NCBI GenBank assembly: GCA_052390415.1
Contig: JBQTGY010000050.1
Coordinates: 1 to 64,000 of the forward strand
DNA: 64,000 bases
Direction of reading: 5' to 3'
Source: JANNWF01 sp052390415
GTDB lineage: Bacteria > Pseudomonadota > Gammaproteobacteria > Xanthomonadales > Xanthomonadaceae
The notes under the pieces were generated by a model. That model saw only the letters and a list, made by a program, of their open reading frames with translations. It did no database searches and was not told where the DNA came from. The position numbers and the translations under genes were made by a program. Each line of letters starts with the position of its first letter. Positions within the stretch are counted from its first letter, which is position 1. Below are positions 35,255 through 44,635 of this stretch, in pieces.

Positions 35255-35353
35255 GCAGCCGCGCGGGAGCGCGGCCCTCCAGCCGATCACGTCCATTGGT
35301 GACATTCCGAGATTGCCCTTCGGAGGGCGTCGCTCCTGCGACGCTGCTTCTGC
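35255..35353. repeat. Dispersed inverted repeat, family A (copy 3)
   Basis: GCCGCGCGGGAGCGCGGCCC followed by TCC and, about 40 bases later, GGAGGGCGTCGCTCCTGCG then ACGCTGCTTCTGC. Same two-hairpin plan as the other copies, with unit order as in copy 2. It fills the gap between purU and the EamA transporter gene. Confidence 0.75.
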
Positions 35354-35380
35354 GGCTGGTGAGTATTTGCGAGTGACGCC

Positions 35381-36325
35381 GTGCTAAAGGGCCAATCATT
35401 GCGAAGCACACCACTAACGTCGCGCGCTTCGAACGAAGCAAGTGAATTCACCATCCACCCGATTTCCGCTCTCCAATTGGGTTATTTGACCTTGCTGTCG
35501 GTGCTGGCGTTTGCTGGCAATTCATTGCTGTGCCGCGCGGCGCTGCTGCATACACGCATCGATCCCGCCAGCTTCACAACGCTGAGGCTGCTTGCGGGTG
35601 CGCTGACGCTGCTGTTGCTTGCTCGCATGCAACGCACACGGTCCGCAGGCAGCGGAAACTGGCTCTCGGCCTTGGCTCTGTTCGTGTATGCGGCCGGGTT
35701 CTCGTTTGCCTACGTCAGCGTGTCGGCCGCAACTGGCGCGTTGCTGCTGTTTGCCGCCGTGCAGGCGTGCATGATCGGCTTCGGGCTGCTTACCGGTGAG
35801 CGTCTACAGGGGCGTCAGTGGGTGGGACTTGGCCTGGCCTTGGGCGGCGTCCTGCTGTTGCTGATTCCCGGACTGACCCGGCCGTCGCTGAGCGGCGCAC
35901 TGTTGATGCTGTGCGCGGGCGTCGCATGGGGCGTTTACACTTTGCGCGGACGTGGCCCAGGTGATCCGATCCGGGTCAACGCCGGCAATTTCCTGCGGGC
36001 GGCGGTGCTTGCCTGTGTTTTGAGCGTCGTTTTGCTCAATGACGTGACCCTCGACGGGTTGGGGGTTGGTTATGCGCTTGTCTCTGGCGCAGTCACCTCA
36101 GCGATCGGTTATGCGATCTGGTATCGCGTGCTTCCGCACCTGCGCGCCATCACTGCTGCGAATGTACAGCTCAGTGTGCCGGTGATCGCGGCGTTGGGCG
36201 GCGTGGTCTTGCTTGGCGAGGCAACCAGTCTGAGGCTGCTGCTGTCGGCGCTAGCCGTACTTGGCGGCATCGCCATGGTGATAGCCGGCAAGCGCGCAGC
36301 CCCGCCGGAATTGCCGACGGCGTGA
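35381..36325 (+). CDS. EamA/DMT-family transporter
   Basis: Up to 314 residues. Ten predicted membrane helices in two EamA repeats (FAGNSLLCRAAL at the start of helix 1; GVAWGVYTLRG beginning repeat 2). The family exports or takes up metabolites such as amino acids. The start is uncertain: GTG 35381 puts about 28 polar residues before helix 1, and in-frame TTG codons at about 35477 and 35489 are alternatives closer to it. No strong ribosome site at any. Confidence 0.82.
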   Translation: MLKGQSLRSTPLTSRASNEASEFTIHPISALQLGYLTLLSVLAFAGNSLLCRAALLHTRIDPASFTTLRLLAGALTLLLLARMQRTRSAGSGNWLSALALFVYAAGFSFAYVSVSAATGALLLFAAVQACMIGFGLLTGERLQGRQWVGLGLALGGVLLLLIPGLTRPSLSGALLMLCAGVAWGVYTLRGRGPGDPIRVNAGNFLRAAVLACVLSVVLLNDVTLDGLGVGYALVSGAVTSAIGYAIWYRVLPHLRAITAANVQLSVPVIAALGGVVLLGEATSLRLLLSALAVLGGIAMVIAGKRAAPPELPTA

Positions 36326-36376
36326 CGTGAGCGGCGTCTTGCTCGATTGCGCGCACATGCCCTCACTGGATCGACG

Positions 36377-38017
36377 TCATGTCGGCCAGGCACGGTCGAT
36401 CAGGGTCGTGAATGGCATATCGGCCGGGAGCGTGCCAAACGCCAGGCCATGTCGACTATCCAGTCGTGATCGGCAGAAAGCCTGCGCGACCACCTCATTG
36501 CCCGCGCGCAGCAGCACGGCGGCCTGCAATGCGAGTGCGAGACGTTCGACCACGTAGCGCGCGCTGGCTTCGATGTCCTGCGGGTCCGTGAGCACGTACT
36601 TCAGCGCCTCCACTTCCCGTCCCAGCGCGCTGTCGAGGTGGGCAGTTGCTGTCAGTTCCGCGAGCACGGCCTCGCGTGATGCAGGCTCGCGTCTGAGTGC
36701 TCGCAATACATCCAGACATTGGATGTTGCCGCAGCCCTCCCAGATCGAGTTCAGTGGTGCTTCGCGATACAAGCGCGGCAGGATCGACTCCTCGACATAT
36801 CCCGCGCCGCCCAGGCATTCCTGTGCTTCGTTGACGAAGGCGGGTGCGCGCTTGCAGATCCAGTACTTTCCGACCGCAGTGGTCATGCGCGCAAATGCGG
36901 CTTCCTGCGGATCATGCGGTGACGCATCAACCGCGCGCGCCACCCGCATCGCGAATGCAGTGGCGGCTTCCGATTCAAGCGCGAGGTCGGCCAGCACATT
37001 GCGCATCAACGCTTGATCCACCAGCCGCTTGCCGAAGGCCTGCCGATGGCGGGTGTGATGGATCGCCTCGACCAGCGCGCGGCGCATTTCCGCTGCCGAG
37101 CCAAGCATGCAGTCGAGCCGAGTCAATGCCACCATTTCGAGGATGGTCGAAACGCCGCGACCCTCATCGCCGATGCGCTGTGCCCACGCCCCACAGAACT
37201 CGACCTCACTGGATGCATTCGACCAATTGCCGAGTTTGTCCTTGAGCCGCATCAGATTCATTGCATTGCGAGAGCCGTCAGGCCGAAAGCGTGGCAACAG
37301 AAAACAACTCAAGCCGGCAGGCGCTTGCGCCAACACCAGAAAGGCATCGGACATCGGTGCCGAGAAAAACCACTTGTGCCCGACCAGTTCGTACTCGTCG
37401 CCGCCCAGCGCATGCGCGACCGTGGTGTTGGCGCGCACGTCCGAGCCACCCTGCTTTTCGGTCATGCCCATGCCAAGCGTGACCCCGCCTTTCTGCACCG
37501 CTGGCACATGGCGGCCGTCGTATTCGGTCGAGATCGCTTTCGCCGACCAGCGCTCGCGTATCGATTCCGTCCGTTGCAGTACCGGCACGGCGGCATAGGT
37601 CATCGTCAGCGGGCAACTGGTGCCCGCTTCGGCCTGGTGATGCAAGTAAGACAACGCCGCCCGTGCAACGTGCGCGCCAGGTTGCGGATGGCGCCAAGCG
37701 AAACCATGCACACCCGCGCTTACTGCCGCACGCAACAACCCGTGATAAGCCGGATGGAAATCCACCTCGTCGATGCGATGGCCGAAACGGTCATGCGTGC
37801 GCAGCACCGGCTTGTGGCGGTTGGCTTCGAAACCCAGTGCGCTCAGTTCACCACCGACAAGTCGACCATAGTCTCCGAGTGCGGCCTGCGCCCACGCTGC
37901 GCCCTCGCACACGATGGCTTCGATCAGCGCCAGATCAGTCGCGTAGGCGTCGTAATCGACCAGCGGCGGCACCTGATTGGCCACCGCGTGGGTTTGGAAA
38001 GTCGTGGAAATTGCCAT
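36377..38017 (-). CDS. aidB: AidB-like acyl-CoA dehydrogenase
   Basis: 546 residues from ATG 38017, about the length of E. coli AidB (541). Family signature sequence: FQTHAVANQVPPL near the start, CPLTMTYAA, GMGMTEKQGGSDVRANTT, GHKWFFSAPMSDAFLVLA and the catalytic-region Arg/Glu segment SIWEGCGNIQCLDVLRAL. An FAD-dependent acyl-CoA dehydrogenase fold; AidB binds DNA and is induced in the adaptive response to alkylation, but many homologues act in metabolism. A longer frame begins at 38116. No Ada-like gene is adjacent. Confidence 0.87.
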   Translation of the reverse strand: MAISTTFQTHAVANQVPPLVDYDAYATDLALIEAIVCEGAAWAQAALGDYGRLVGGELSALGFEANRHKPVLRTHDRFGHRIDEVDFHPAYHGLLRAAVSAGVHGFAWRHPQPGAHVARAALSYLHHQAEAGTSCPLTMTYAAVPVLQRTESIRERWSAKAISTEYDGRHVPAVQKGGVTLGMGMTEKQGGSDVRANTTVAHALGGDEYELVGHKWFFSAPMSDAFLVLAQAPAGLSCFLLPRFRPDGSRNAMNLMRLKDKLGNWSNASSEVEFCGAWAQRIGDEGRGVSTILEMVALTRLDCMLGSAAEMRRALVEAIHHTRHRQAFGKRLVDQALMRNVLADLALESEAATAFAMRVARAVDASPHDPQEAAFARMTTAVGKYWICKRAPAFVNEAQECLGGAGYVEESILPRLYREAPLNSIWEGCGNIQCLDVLRALRREPASREAVLAELTATAHLDSALGREVEALKYVLTDPQDIEASARYVVERLALALQAAVLLRAGNEVVAQAFCRSRLDSRHGLAFGTLPADMPFTTLIDRAWPT

Positions 38018-38209
38018 GGCGGGTCCGAACAAAGCACCAGCGACGATGCTAGCCGTTGACGCCCTCAAGCGCGCACCGGATGGGGAGTTGAGAGGTCCTT
38101 CCATCCGCGCTATCAACCCTCGATGAACGGGTGAGGCTGAGAGATGTGGCCATTAACCTCGCATTCCTTCACGCCGCCGTCTCATTTGCGCTCCGAACGA
38201 AGGAACGAC

Positions 38210-39832
38210 ATGAAATCACTAGCGTGGGGCGTGATGGTGGCAGCGGCATGTGTGGTGTCAGCGTGCTCGCAGAAAAGAACCGTGCGTGAGGAGGTAACTG
38301 ACGGCCGCTACACCTCTGCGAACTTGGAGCGACCTGTTCGGACCATGGCGCAAGCGCCAGATCCGCTCGCCATTGAGGTGATGAATGGCGTCACCGTAAG
38401 CGGAACCGCATATGCCGTAGCTGATCTCGATTCCGATACGCGGTTCGCACGGCTGCGAAGCAGGAGCCAGTCCGAGTTGGGTTCCGAAACTGCGCGCGCG
38501 CCGCTGCAATCCAATCCATGGTTGCAGGCGCTAACAGCTCCCACGTCGACCTTCTCCATCGATGTGGATACCGGCAGCTATTCGCTGGTGCGGCGGTTGC
38601 TGCGCGACGGAGCACTGCCAACTGCGCGGGTGGTGCGTAGCGAGGAATTTCTCAACTATTTTGATTACGGCTATACGCCGCCGAGTGGGATCGATACGCC
38701 TTTTTCGATAACGACCGAGATCGCACCGGTTCCTTGGAGTTCGCAACGCCAGTTGCTGCTGGTCGGGCTGAAGGGCATTGAGGTGGATGTCAGTGACTTG
38801 CCTGCTGCCAACCTCGTGTTCTTGATCGACACCTCAGGTTCGATGCAATCGGCGGACAAGTTGGCGCTGCTGCGCACGGGCTTTCGCGCATTGGTAGAGA
38901 ATTTGCGGCCGCAGGACCGCGTCGCCATTGTCGCCTATGCAGGCAGCGCCGGCTTGGTGCTGCCAAGCACCGCAGGTGACAACCGGGGTGCGATCTTTGC
39001 GGCGCTGGATGCGCTGCAAGCCGGTGGCTCGACCAATGGTGGTGCTGGAATTGACTTGGCGTATCGAGTGGCGGCCGAGTCGCGCATCCCGGGCGGTATC
39101 AACCGCGTGATCCTCGCCAGCGACGGTGACTTCAACGTTGGCACGACCTCGATCGTAGCCCTGAAAGAACTGGTCGCCACTCAGCGTGCCGGTGGCACTG
39201 CACTCACCACGCTTGGCTTTGGTGCCATGGGCTACAACGAGGAAGTTGCCGAGCAATTGGCCGACATTGGCAACGGCCACTACGCCTACATTGACGACGA
39301 ACTGGAAGCGCGCAAGGTGTTGGTGAAGGAGATGGGCGGCACCCTGCTGACCATCGCCAAGGACGTGAAGATCCAGGTCGAGTTCAATCCGCTGCAAGTG
39401 AGCCGCTACCGATTGCTTGGCTACGAGAACCGCCTGCTGAATCGCGAAGATTTTGCCAACGACCGCGTCGATGCGGGCGAGATTGGTGCCGGCCACGATG
39501 TCACCGCGCTGTACGAGCTGGAGCTGAGCCCGAACGCAAGCCCGCAGCAACTGCTTGCCAGTCTGCGCCTGCGTTACAAGCGTCCCGACGAGGACAACAG
39601 TCGGCTGATTGAACAGCGTCTGCTGCGCGGTGAAGTGCGTCCGATTCCGAGTGATCGTCTTGGTTTTGCCGCTGCGGTCGTTGGCTTTGCCGAGAAACTT
39701 CGCGGCAACGCTGACCTCGCCGATTTCACCTACCTGCAACTGATTGATTTGTTCGACGCTCACAGCGGCGCGAGTGTTCCGGTCGAGCGCAGCGAGCTTC
39801 GCGATTTGATCGAACTCGCGGGTAGCTTGTGA
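38210..39832 (+). CDS. VWA-domain lipoprotein (YfbK-like)
   Basis: 540 residues from ATG 38210, with a GAAGGA site upstream. A lipoprotein signal ends with lipobox VSAC (Cys at about residue 19). The protein has the YfbK layout: a VWF_N-like region around NYFDYGYTPP, a von Willebrand A domain with MIDAS motif DTSGS, then T and D metal-site residues, and a DUF3520 tail. It should be attached to the inner or outer membrane on the periplasmic side and mediate protein-protein contacts in an unknown process. Confidence 0.87.
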   Translation: MKSLAWGVMVAAACVVSACSQKRTVREEVTDGRYTSANLERPVRTMAQAPDPLAIEVMNGVTVSGTAYAVADLDSDTRFARLRSRSQSELGSETARAPLQSNPWLQALTAPTSTFSIDVDTGSYSLVRRLLRDGALPTARVVRSEEFLNYFDYGYTPPSGIDTPFSITTEIAPVPWSSQRQLLLVGLKGIEVDVSDLPAANLVFLIDTSGSMQSADKLALLRTGFRALVENLRPQDRVAIVAYAGSAGLVLPSTAGDNRGAIFAALDALQAGGSTNGGAGIDLAYRVAAESRIPGGINRVILASDGDFNVGTTSIVALKELVATQRAGGTALTTLGFGAMGYNEEVAEQLADIGNGHYAYIDDELEARKVLVKEMGGTLLTIAKDVKIQVEFNPLQVSRYRLLGYENRLLNREDFANDRVDAGEIGAGHDVTALYELELSPNASPQQLLASLRLRYKRPDEDNSRLIEQRLLRGEVRPIPSDRLGFAAAVVGFAEKLRGNADLADFTYLQLIDLFDAHSGASVPVERSELRDLIELAGSL

Positions 39833-39838
39833 GATCAC

Positions 39839-39927
39839 GCGCCTTTGGTTGAAAGGCGCTTAGAGTAGAGCGGCGCACGTGACCGGCAAGCGCAACTAGG
39901 CAAAGCGCTTGCCTATTGCGCTTTGCC
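39839..39927. terminator. Two stem-loops between convergent genes
   Basis: The first, GCGCCTTT-GGTTG-AAAGGCGC at 39839-39859, follows the VWA gene stop. The second pairs GGCAAAGCGC with GCGCTTTGCC at 39899-39927 and uses the last codons of the GH97 gene on the other strand. Neither has a clear T run, so these are weak bidirectional terminators at best. Confidence 0.4.
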
Positions 39928-41952
39928 TCTGAGCGGAACAAACCGAATCGCTTCACCACCACCCGCAGCCAGGCGCAACGTCAGCGTGTCGGAATTGCTG
40001 ACCTCGCGAGTCTCGATGGCGATCTCGAACGGTGCCTTCTGAAAATGCGCGTCATCGCCGTCGCGATAGATCTCGGCGCGATAGATTTTGCCGGCGTCCA
40101 GAAAGCTCAACGGCACTGCCAGCAGACGACCGTTGTCATCCGTGATGCTGCCCAGGTACCAGGCATCACTGTTGCGATCCTTGCGCGCGATGGTGACGAA
40201 GTCGCCGACTTCACCATTGAGGACGCGCGTCTCTGACCAGTCGGCCGGCACCTCCTTGATGAACTGGAAGGCATCCATATGCTGCTCGTAGTGCTCCGGC
40301 AGGTCGGCGGCCATTTGAATGGGACTGTAGATGGTCACGTACAGCGCCAACTGGCGGGCGAGGGTGGACGGGATGGGCGTATTGCCGCGGCCGAGCAAGC
40401 TCAGCACGCCGGGTGTGTAGTCCATCGGCCCGGACAACATGCGGGTGAATACCAGATTGACCTCGTGCTCCGGCGGATTTTTGGGATTGCCCCAGGCGTT
40501 GTATTCCATGCCGCGCGCGGCCTCGCGGCTAACCCAGTTGGGGTAGGTGCGACGCAGTCCGGTGTCCTTGATTGGCTCGTGCGGATTGACCGCGATGCGG
40601 CGCTTGGCCGCCTCTTTGACGACCTTCAAGTGATGGCGCGAATTCCACTGGCCGTCGTGCCATTCGCGCAGCACCGGCGCGTCAGGTGAGTCTTGTCGCT
40701 CGATACCGCCGGCGTCACAGACGTAGCCGGTCTTGACGACATCGATGCCGAGTTTTTCGTACAGCGCGAACGCGGGTTCGAGCTGGCGCTCGTAGTGACT
40801 GACCGCACACCCGGTCTCGTGATGGCCGACAAGATGCACACCCATCTTCTTGCCGTACGCGGCCAGTTCCTCGATATCGAAATCGGCCGTTGCCTTGGTG
40901 AAATCGAAATCCCAGCCATTTCCAAACCACTGTCCATCCCAGCCCGGGTTCCAACCTTCCGCCAACACGCCACGAAAGCCATGCTTGGCGGCAAAGTCGA
41001 TATAACGCTTGCCGTTCGCGGTGTTGGCACCGTGTTTGGCACCCGTCGCCCACGACTCGGTTTCAAGATGCAAGGACCACCAGATGCCGATGTACTTGGC
41101 CGGCGTGAACCAGCTGACATCGCCCAACGCGTTGGGCTCATTGAGATTCAGGATGAGGTTGGATTGATACAGGCCGGCCGCGCTGTCTGCAATTTGCATC
41201 GTGCGCCACGGCGTCACGAATGGCGTCGCACGGCGCACCTTCCAGCCCTCGGCCGCAGGAGACAATTGCGCACGAAACCGCTGACCCTCTGCCCGTCGCA
41301 GCCACATGCTGCTGTAGTCGACCAGCGCTGCCTCGTGGAAGGCGATGTGCAAACCGTTGTGTGTGCGCACAGTCATCGGCGTATGCGCCTGACTTACCTC
41401 GGACAGCGGCGTGCGGTTGTACAAGTATTCGTAGCGGTTCCATTCACCGGCAGGAATCCACCAGGCGGTGGCGGGGCTGGCGACGACAAACTCGGTCAGT
41501 TCGTCGTCAATGATCAACTCGTCCATCCCGGCTTGCCTGGTGAAGGCGTAGCGGAAGCCGACGCCATCATCGAAGACCCGGAAGATCACTTCAAAACTGC
41601 GCTTGCCATGGATGGTTTCGGAGATCGTGGCGCGCAGTTCGCGGTAGTGATTGCGCACGAAGCGTGACTCGCCCCAAGGTTGCTCCCAGGTCTCGTCGAA
41701 GTCGCTGGTTTGTTGCTTTACCAGAGCGAGGTTGCGCTCAAATCGACCCGCGCCACGCAGCATGAATCCCATTCTGGATGGCGCGATGACCGGCTCGCCG
41801 AAGCGCAGCACCTGATAGTCGAGCCGACCATCGTCGATGGATAGCACGACGCTCAGCACCTGGCCCGGTGAATCGACCCGCGCGACGGGTTCGGCATGGA
41901 CAGCCGCACCGACAAAAGCCAGCAACACGGCGCAACAGCGGCAGATGAACAT
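39913..41952 (-). CDS. GH97 alpha-glucosidase (SusB-like)
   Basis: 679 residues with a signal peptide ending VHAEP. Family GH97 features: N-terminal beta-sandwich with the FEVIFRVFDDGVGFRY segment, a barrel with WWIPAGEWNRYEYLY, LAEGWNPGWDGQWF, and the downstream block VNPHEPIKDTGLRRTYPN and GPMDYTPG. These match Bacteroides SusB, an inverting alpha-glucosidase. Putative catalytic Glu residues lie in the ARGMEYNAW and NPHEP regions, but exact assignment needs an alignment. It would complete starch breakdown begun by the GH13 enzyme at 30-32.6 kb. Conversion of maltodextrin to glucose probably occurs in the periplasm. Confidence 0.88.
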   Translation of the reverse strand: MFICRCCAVLLAFVGAAVHAEPVARVDSPGQVLSVVLSIDDGRLDYQVLRFGEPVIAPSRMGFMLRGAGRFERNLALVKQQTSDFDETWEQPWGESRFVRNHYRELRATISETIHGKRSFEVIFRVFDDGVGFRYAFTRQAGMDELIIDDELTEFVVASPATAWWIPAGEWNRYEYLYNRTPLSEVSQAHTPMTVRTHNGLHIAFHEAALVDYSSMWLRRAEGQRFRAQLSPAAEGWKVRRATPFVTPWRTMQIADSAAGLYQSNLILNLNEPNALGDVSWFTPAKYIGIWWSLHLETESWATGAKHGANTANGKRYIDFAAKHGFRGVLAEGWNPGWDGQWFGNGWDFDFTKATADFDIEELAAYGKKMGVHLVGHHETGCAVSHYERQLEPAFALYEKLGIDVVKTGYVCDAGGIERQDSPDAPVLREWHDGQWNSRHHLKVVKEAAKRRIAVNPHEPIKDTGLRRTYPNWVSREAARGMEYNAWGNPKNPPEHEVNLVFTRMLSGPMDYTPGVLSLLGRGNTPIPSTLARQLALYVTIYSPIQMAADLPEHYEQHMDAFQFIKEVPADWSETRVLNGEVGDFVTIARKDRNSDAWYLGSITDDNGRLLAVPLSFLDAGKIYRAEIYRDGDDAHFQKAPFEIAIETREVSNSDTLTLRLAAGGGEAIRFVPLRGKAQ

Positions 41953-42034
41953 GGCGCGACTCCAGAACAGGACTCGTGCATCTTGCCGCCATCAGAGGCC
42001 GTGCTGGGATGCCATACGTATGCACAGAGCCGGA

Positions 42035-44149
42035 CTATTGCGGTGGTGGTATCGCGACCCCGAATCCGTCGCCGAAGATCGCGCTGCAGTCCGCTTCGGC
42101 GGCTTCTGCATCGACGACGACATTGAAGGCGATGCCCGCCGACATCACGGCACCATTCTCATTGCGGATGAACCAGCGGGCGCGAGTCGGGTCGTAGCGG
42201 ACACTGATCGGATTGGCATTGATGCCCCCGTTGGCACTCGCCGACACATGCGGTGCGGCGCAGTGGTTGCCGTTGAGCACGGGGTGGTCGATCTCGGTGA
42301 CGATGCTGTTGGGCTGATTTCCGGGGCCGGAAATATGTACAAAGGCATTCGCACTCGGCGCTTGCGCGTAGATCGTGAATCGCGCTCCGGCTGGAATCGG
42401 CGCGCTGTTCAAGTTGATGAGATACCACCTGTCGAACTGGAATGTGCTCGCCACGGGATGCGGGTTGGCGACGCCTGCGCCGCCTACATCGCGCGTAGGC
42501 GTGACCAGAAAGACGGTATCGGACGGTAGTGAGGCCAAGGGCGGATCGAGCGCTGTCAGCGCACCGGTGGTGTTGCCGGCCGTGGCGACATGCATCGCGC
42601 GGCCATCGCCGACACTCGGAACGAACACGTGGAAGCCCGCGCCGACATCGAAGTTCTGGCCATCATCGGCCACTACTTCCCAACGCAGAGTGGAGGTCAG
42701 ATAGCGCTGCGAAAGTGGCCTCAGGCTGGGGCTGCTGGCGGCAGCACTGCGTCCACCGCTGCGGGTGAACTGCAGGAGGTGAGCGTTCATCACGTTGAGC
42801 ACTTCGTCATTGATCGTGCTGCTGTTCGCCGTCACAGTTGCGTTGTGTCGCAGGCTGTCATCGCCAAACTCGAAGGCGCCAACGTCGATACGCGCTTGTT
42901 TGACTCGGCGCAGTCCGTCGGCATCGAGCGCGGGCAGCGGCGACATCGTGCCGGGTCCGGCGGCGCTGCGCCGGGGAATGGATCCATTGCCACGCAGCGG
43001 TGAAATCGCGTGCAGTCGTGGCCGTGTCATCGAGACAATGCCGGGATCAAGCGTGAAGGTGTTCGGGCCGGGAGTGAACTCGTTGGCGGCAACGCCGAAC
43101 ACGGCGTTGTGGTCGTTGCCCACCCCGCTTTCGAACTCAGGCGGCTCGAAGACCACGCCGCTGTCCGCGTAAGCGAACAGATTGTTGTCGATGCGCCCGC
43201 CCAAAGCCGCGACGCTGCCGAAGCGCTGCACGCGCATGCCGGTCTGCCCGCCGATGACGGTATTGCCGAGTACGCGCGCATCGGTGTTGCCGCCTTCGAA
43301 CAGCAGCGACACCCCCGCATTGCGGAACGACGAGCCGGGTCGCAACACCATCACGTTATCGGCCACTCGCGCGGCGACCGAGGCGCCTGCGTCCGCCACA
43401 TACAGCGCGATGCCATTGGCAAGTCGCGCCGCTGGATCGGTGCTGGCGGACGCTGTTCGAACCTGGTTGCGAACGATGTCGATACTGCTGGCCAGGCTGC
43501 TCACGGCGTCCACCACGATGCCTGAGGGGCCCAAGGTGTTGGCGGGCCGCGGGGCAGGCACGCCGACAGGTTCGATGCGGTTGTCGGCGATGCGCGCAGT
43601 CATCGCCGCTCCCTCGGCGGCGCTGAGGGTGATGCCGAAATTGGTGTTCGCGCCCAGGCGCGCCGTGCAATTGCGGATGTCGACGCTGGCGGCGTACGCG
43701 CCCGAAAGGGATGTCTGCAAGGTCACGCGGATCGGGGCGACGCCCTGGCTGCGGGTGGCGACGATGTCTTCAAAGACAACGCTGCCGTCGTCCAGCACCT
43801 GCGCGAACAATTCACCGTCGTCGATGGTGATGCCACTCACGCGCAGCGACCACAAATCGGGTTCGGATAACAGAAAGAACAGCGAGCGGCCGGCAGCAAA
43901 GCGCGGGCTGAATCCCTCTGCTGCAATCAAGTTGACCGCGCGGCCGATGTTCAAGGATTCGTCGATGGCACTGTCGGTAGCCAGCAAGACCGTATCGCCC
44001 GACGCGCTCGCGTTGAAACATGCTTGCAGGGTGCCATTGCAGGGTGACGCGCCGGGCCAGGTACGCGTGGCGGCCTGGGCGCTGGTCGTGGTCAACGCAC
44101 TCAGCAGTAATGCGATGCAGGCGATGGGTTGGGCTTGGGTCTTCGACAT
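42035..44149 (-). CDS. Large secreted beta-helix-like protein with DUF7452-like tail
   Basis: 704 residues from ATG 44149; a longer frame extends into the repeat-rich gap and is rejected. A signal peptide ends SAQAAT. The middle 400 residues consist of short, Asn-rich beta-strand repeats (RIADNRI, DIVRNQV, RVADNVM, RVLGNTV, RIDNNLF) typical of a right-handed parallel beta-helix. The last 200 residues carry the repeated strands FDRWYLINLNSAPI and GNHCAAPHVS seen in DUF7452-type proteins and end in a Cys-A-I-F-G-D-G-F tail. Probably extracellular; may bind or cleave polysaccharide. Confidence 0.7.
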   Translation of the reverse strand: MSKTQAQPIACIALLLSALTTTSAQAATRTWPGASPCNGTLQACFNASASGDTVLLATDSAIDESLNIGRAVNLIAAEGFSPRFAAGRSLFFLLSEPDLWSLRVSGITIDDGELFAQVLDDGSVVFEDIVATRSQGVAPIRVTLQTSLSGAYAASVDIRNCTARLGANTNFGITLSAAEGAAMTARIADNRIEPVGVPAPRPANTLGPSGIVVDAVSSLASSIDIVRNQVRTASASTDPAARLANGIALYVADAGASVAARVADNVMVLRPGSSFRNAGVSLLFEGGNTDARVLGNTVIGGQTGMRVQRFGSVAALGGRIDNNLFAYADSGVVFEPPEFESGVGNDHNAVFGVAANEFTPGPNTFTLDPGIVSMTRPRLHAISPLRGNGSIPRRSAAGPGTMSPLPALDADGLRRVKQARIDVGAFEFGDDSLRHNATVTANSSTINDEVLNVMNAHLLQFTRSGGRSAAASSPSLRPLSQRYLTSTLRWEVVADDGQNFDVGAGFHVFVPSVGDGRAMHVATAGNTTGALTALDPPLASLPSDTVFLVTPTRDVGGAGVANPHPVASTFQFDRWYLINLNSAPIPAGARFTIYAQAPSANAFVHISGPGNQPNSIVTEIDHPVLNGNHCAAPHVSASANGGINANPISVRYDPTRARWFIRNENGAVMSAGIAFNVVVDAEAAEADCSAIFGDGFGVAIPPPQ

Positions 44150-44288
44150 GTGGGCGCGGCCGGGTGGGATGTTCCAGCAGGCGCTGTCCGAGCAAGAAAT
44201 GCGACATGGCGACCCGAGCCGAGACTGTTCGACAAATGGTTGCGTCACCAGTGATCGCAACTGCCCCGCCCCGTCTTTCGTGGAGGCT

Positions 44289-44420
44289 GCTTGCAAAGCC
44301 GAACAACGATGCGTCGTTCCCGCGAAGGCGCACTGCTGTCCGGGGAAATCGAGCGCCATGCTTGCGAAGCCGAACAACGAAGCGTCGTTCCCGCGAAGGC
44401 GGGAACCCAGTGACTTGAAT
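44289..44420. repeat. Direct 42-bp repeat with family B palindrome
   Basis: A 42-base unit (starting GCTTGCAAAGCC, containing CGTCGTTCCCGCGAAGGCG) occurs at 44289-44330 and again at 44360-44401 with three mismatches, a period of 71 bases. The second copy continues into GCGGGAACCCAGTGACTT, completing the family B hairpin. It looks like a partial duplication of one palindromic element. Confidence 0.7.
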
Positions 44421-44594
44421 GCCGCGAGGCACTGGGAGACCGCCTACGCCGGGGCGACGAGATTTAGAGCCAAGCACCTGCGATCGCGCTTCGCCAGCCA
44501 ATCGATGGATCGACAACTTCCCCTGACAGGAGTGCGCCAAGGCGAGGAGCCAGCGCCTTTCGCTCCTTGTTCCCATGAACAGCACATCTCAGTC

Positions 44595-44633
44595 ACTGGA
44601 TTCCCGCCAAAAGCATGCGGAAATGACGAGCCA
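44595..44633. repeat. Dispersed palindromic repeat, family B
   Basis: AGTCACTGGATTCCCGCC followed by AAAGCATGCGG-AATGACGAGCCA, almost the same as the copy at 275-317, which lies 44 kb away. The palindrome is slightly decayed by one lost base. Confidence 0.65.
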
Positions 44634-44635
44634 CG

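Larger units (their letters stand above)
44150..44635. other. Repeat-rich intergenic region
   Basis: 486 bases between two minus-strand genes. It holds the direct repeat at 44289-44401, a family B palindrome at 44395-44420 and a further family B unit at 44595-44633. Frames here are shadows. Promoter for the beta-helix gene should lie here. Confidence 0.6.

Noticed and set aside
39913..39927. Strong rho-independent terminator for GH97
   Set aside because: The stem is perfect but no T run follows in either direction, so it was downgraded to a weak bidirectional candidate.
44289..44420. Possible CRISPR-like direct repeats
   Set aside because: Only two copies with a 29-base gap, no further spacers and no cas genes; the units are parts of a palindromic repeat family.
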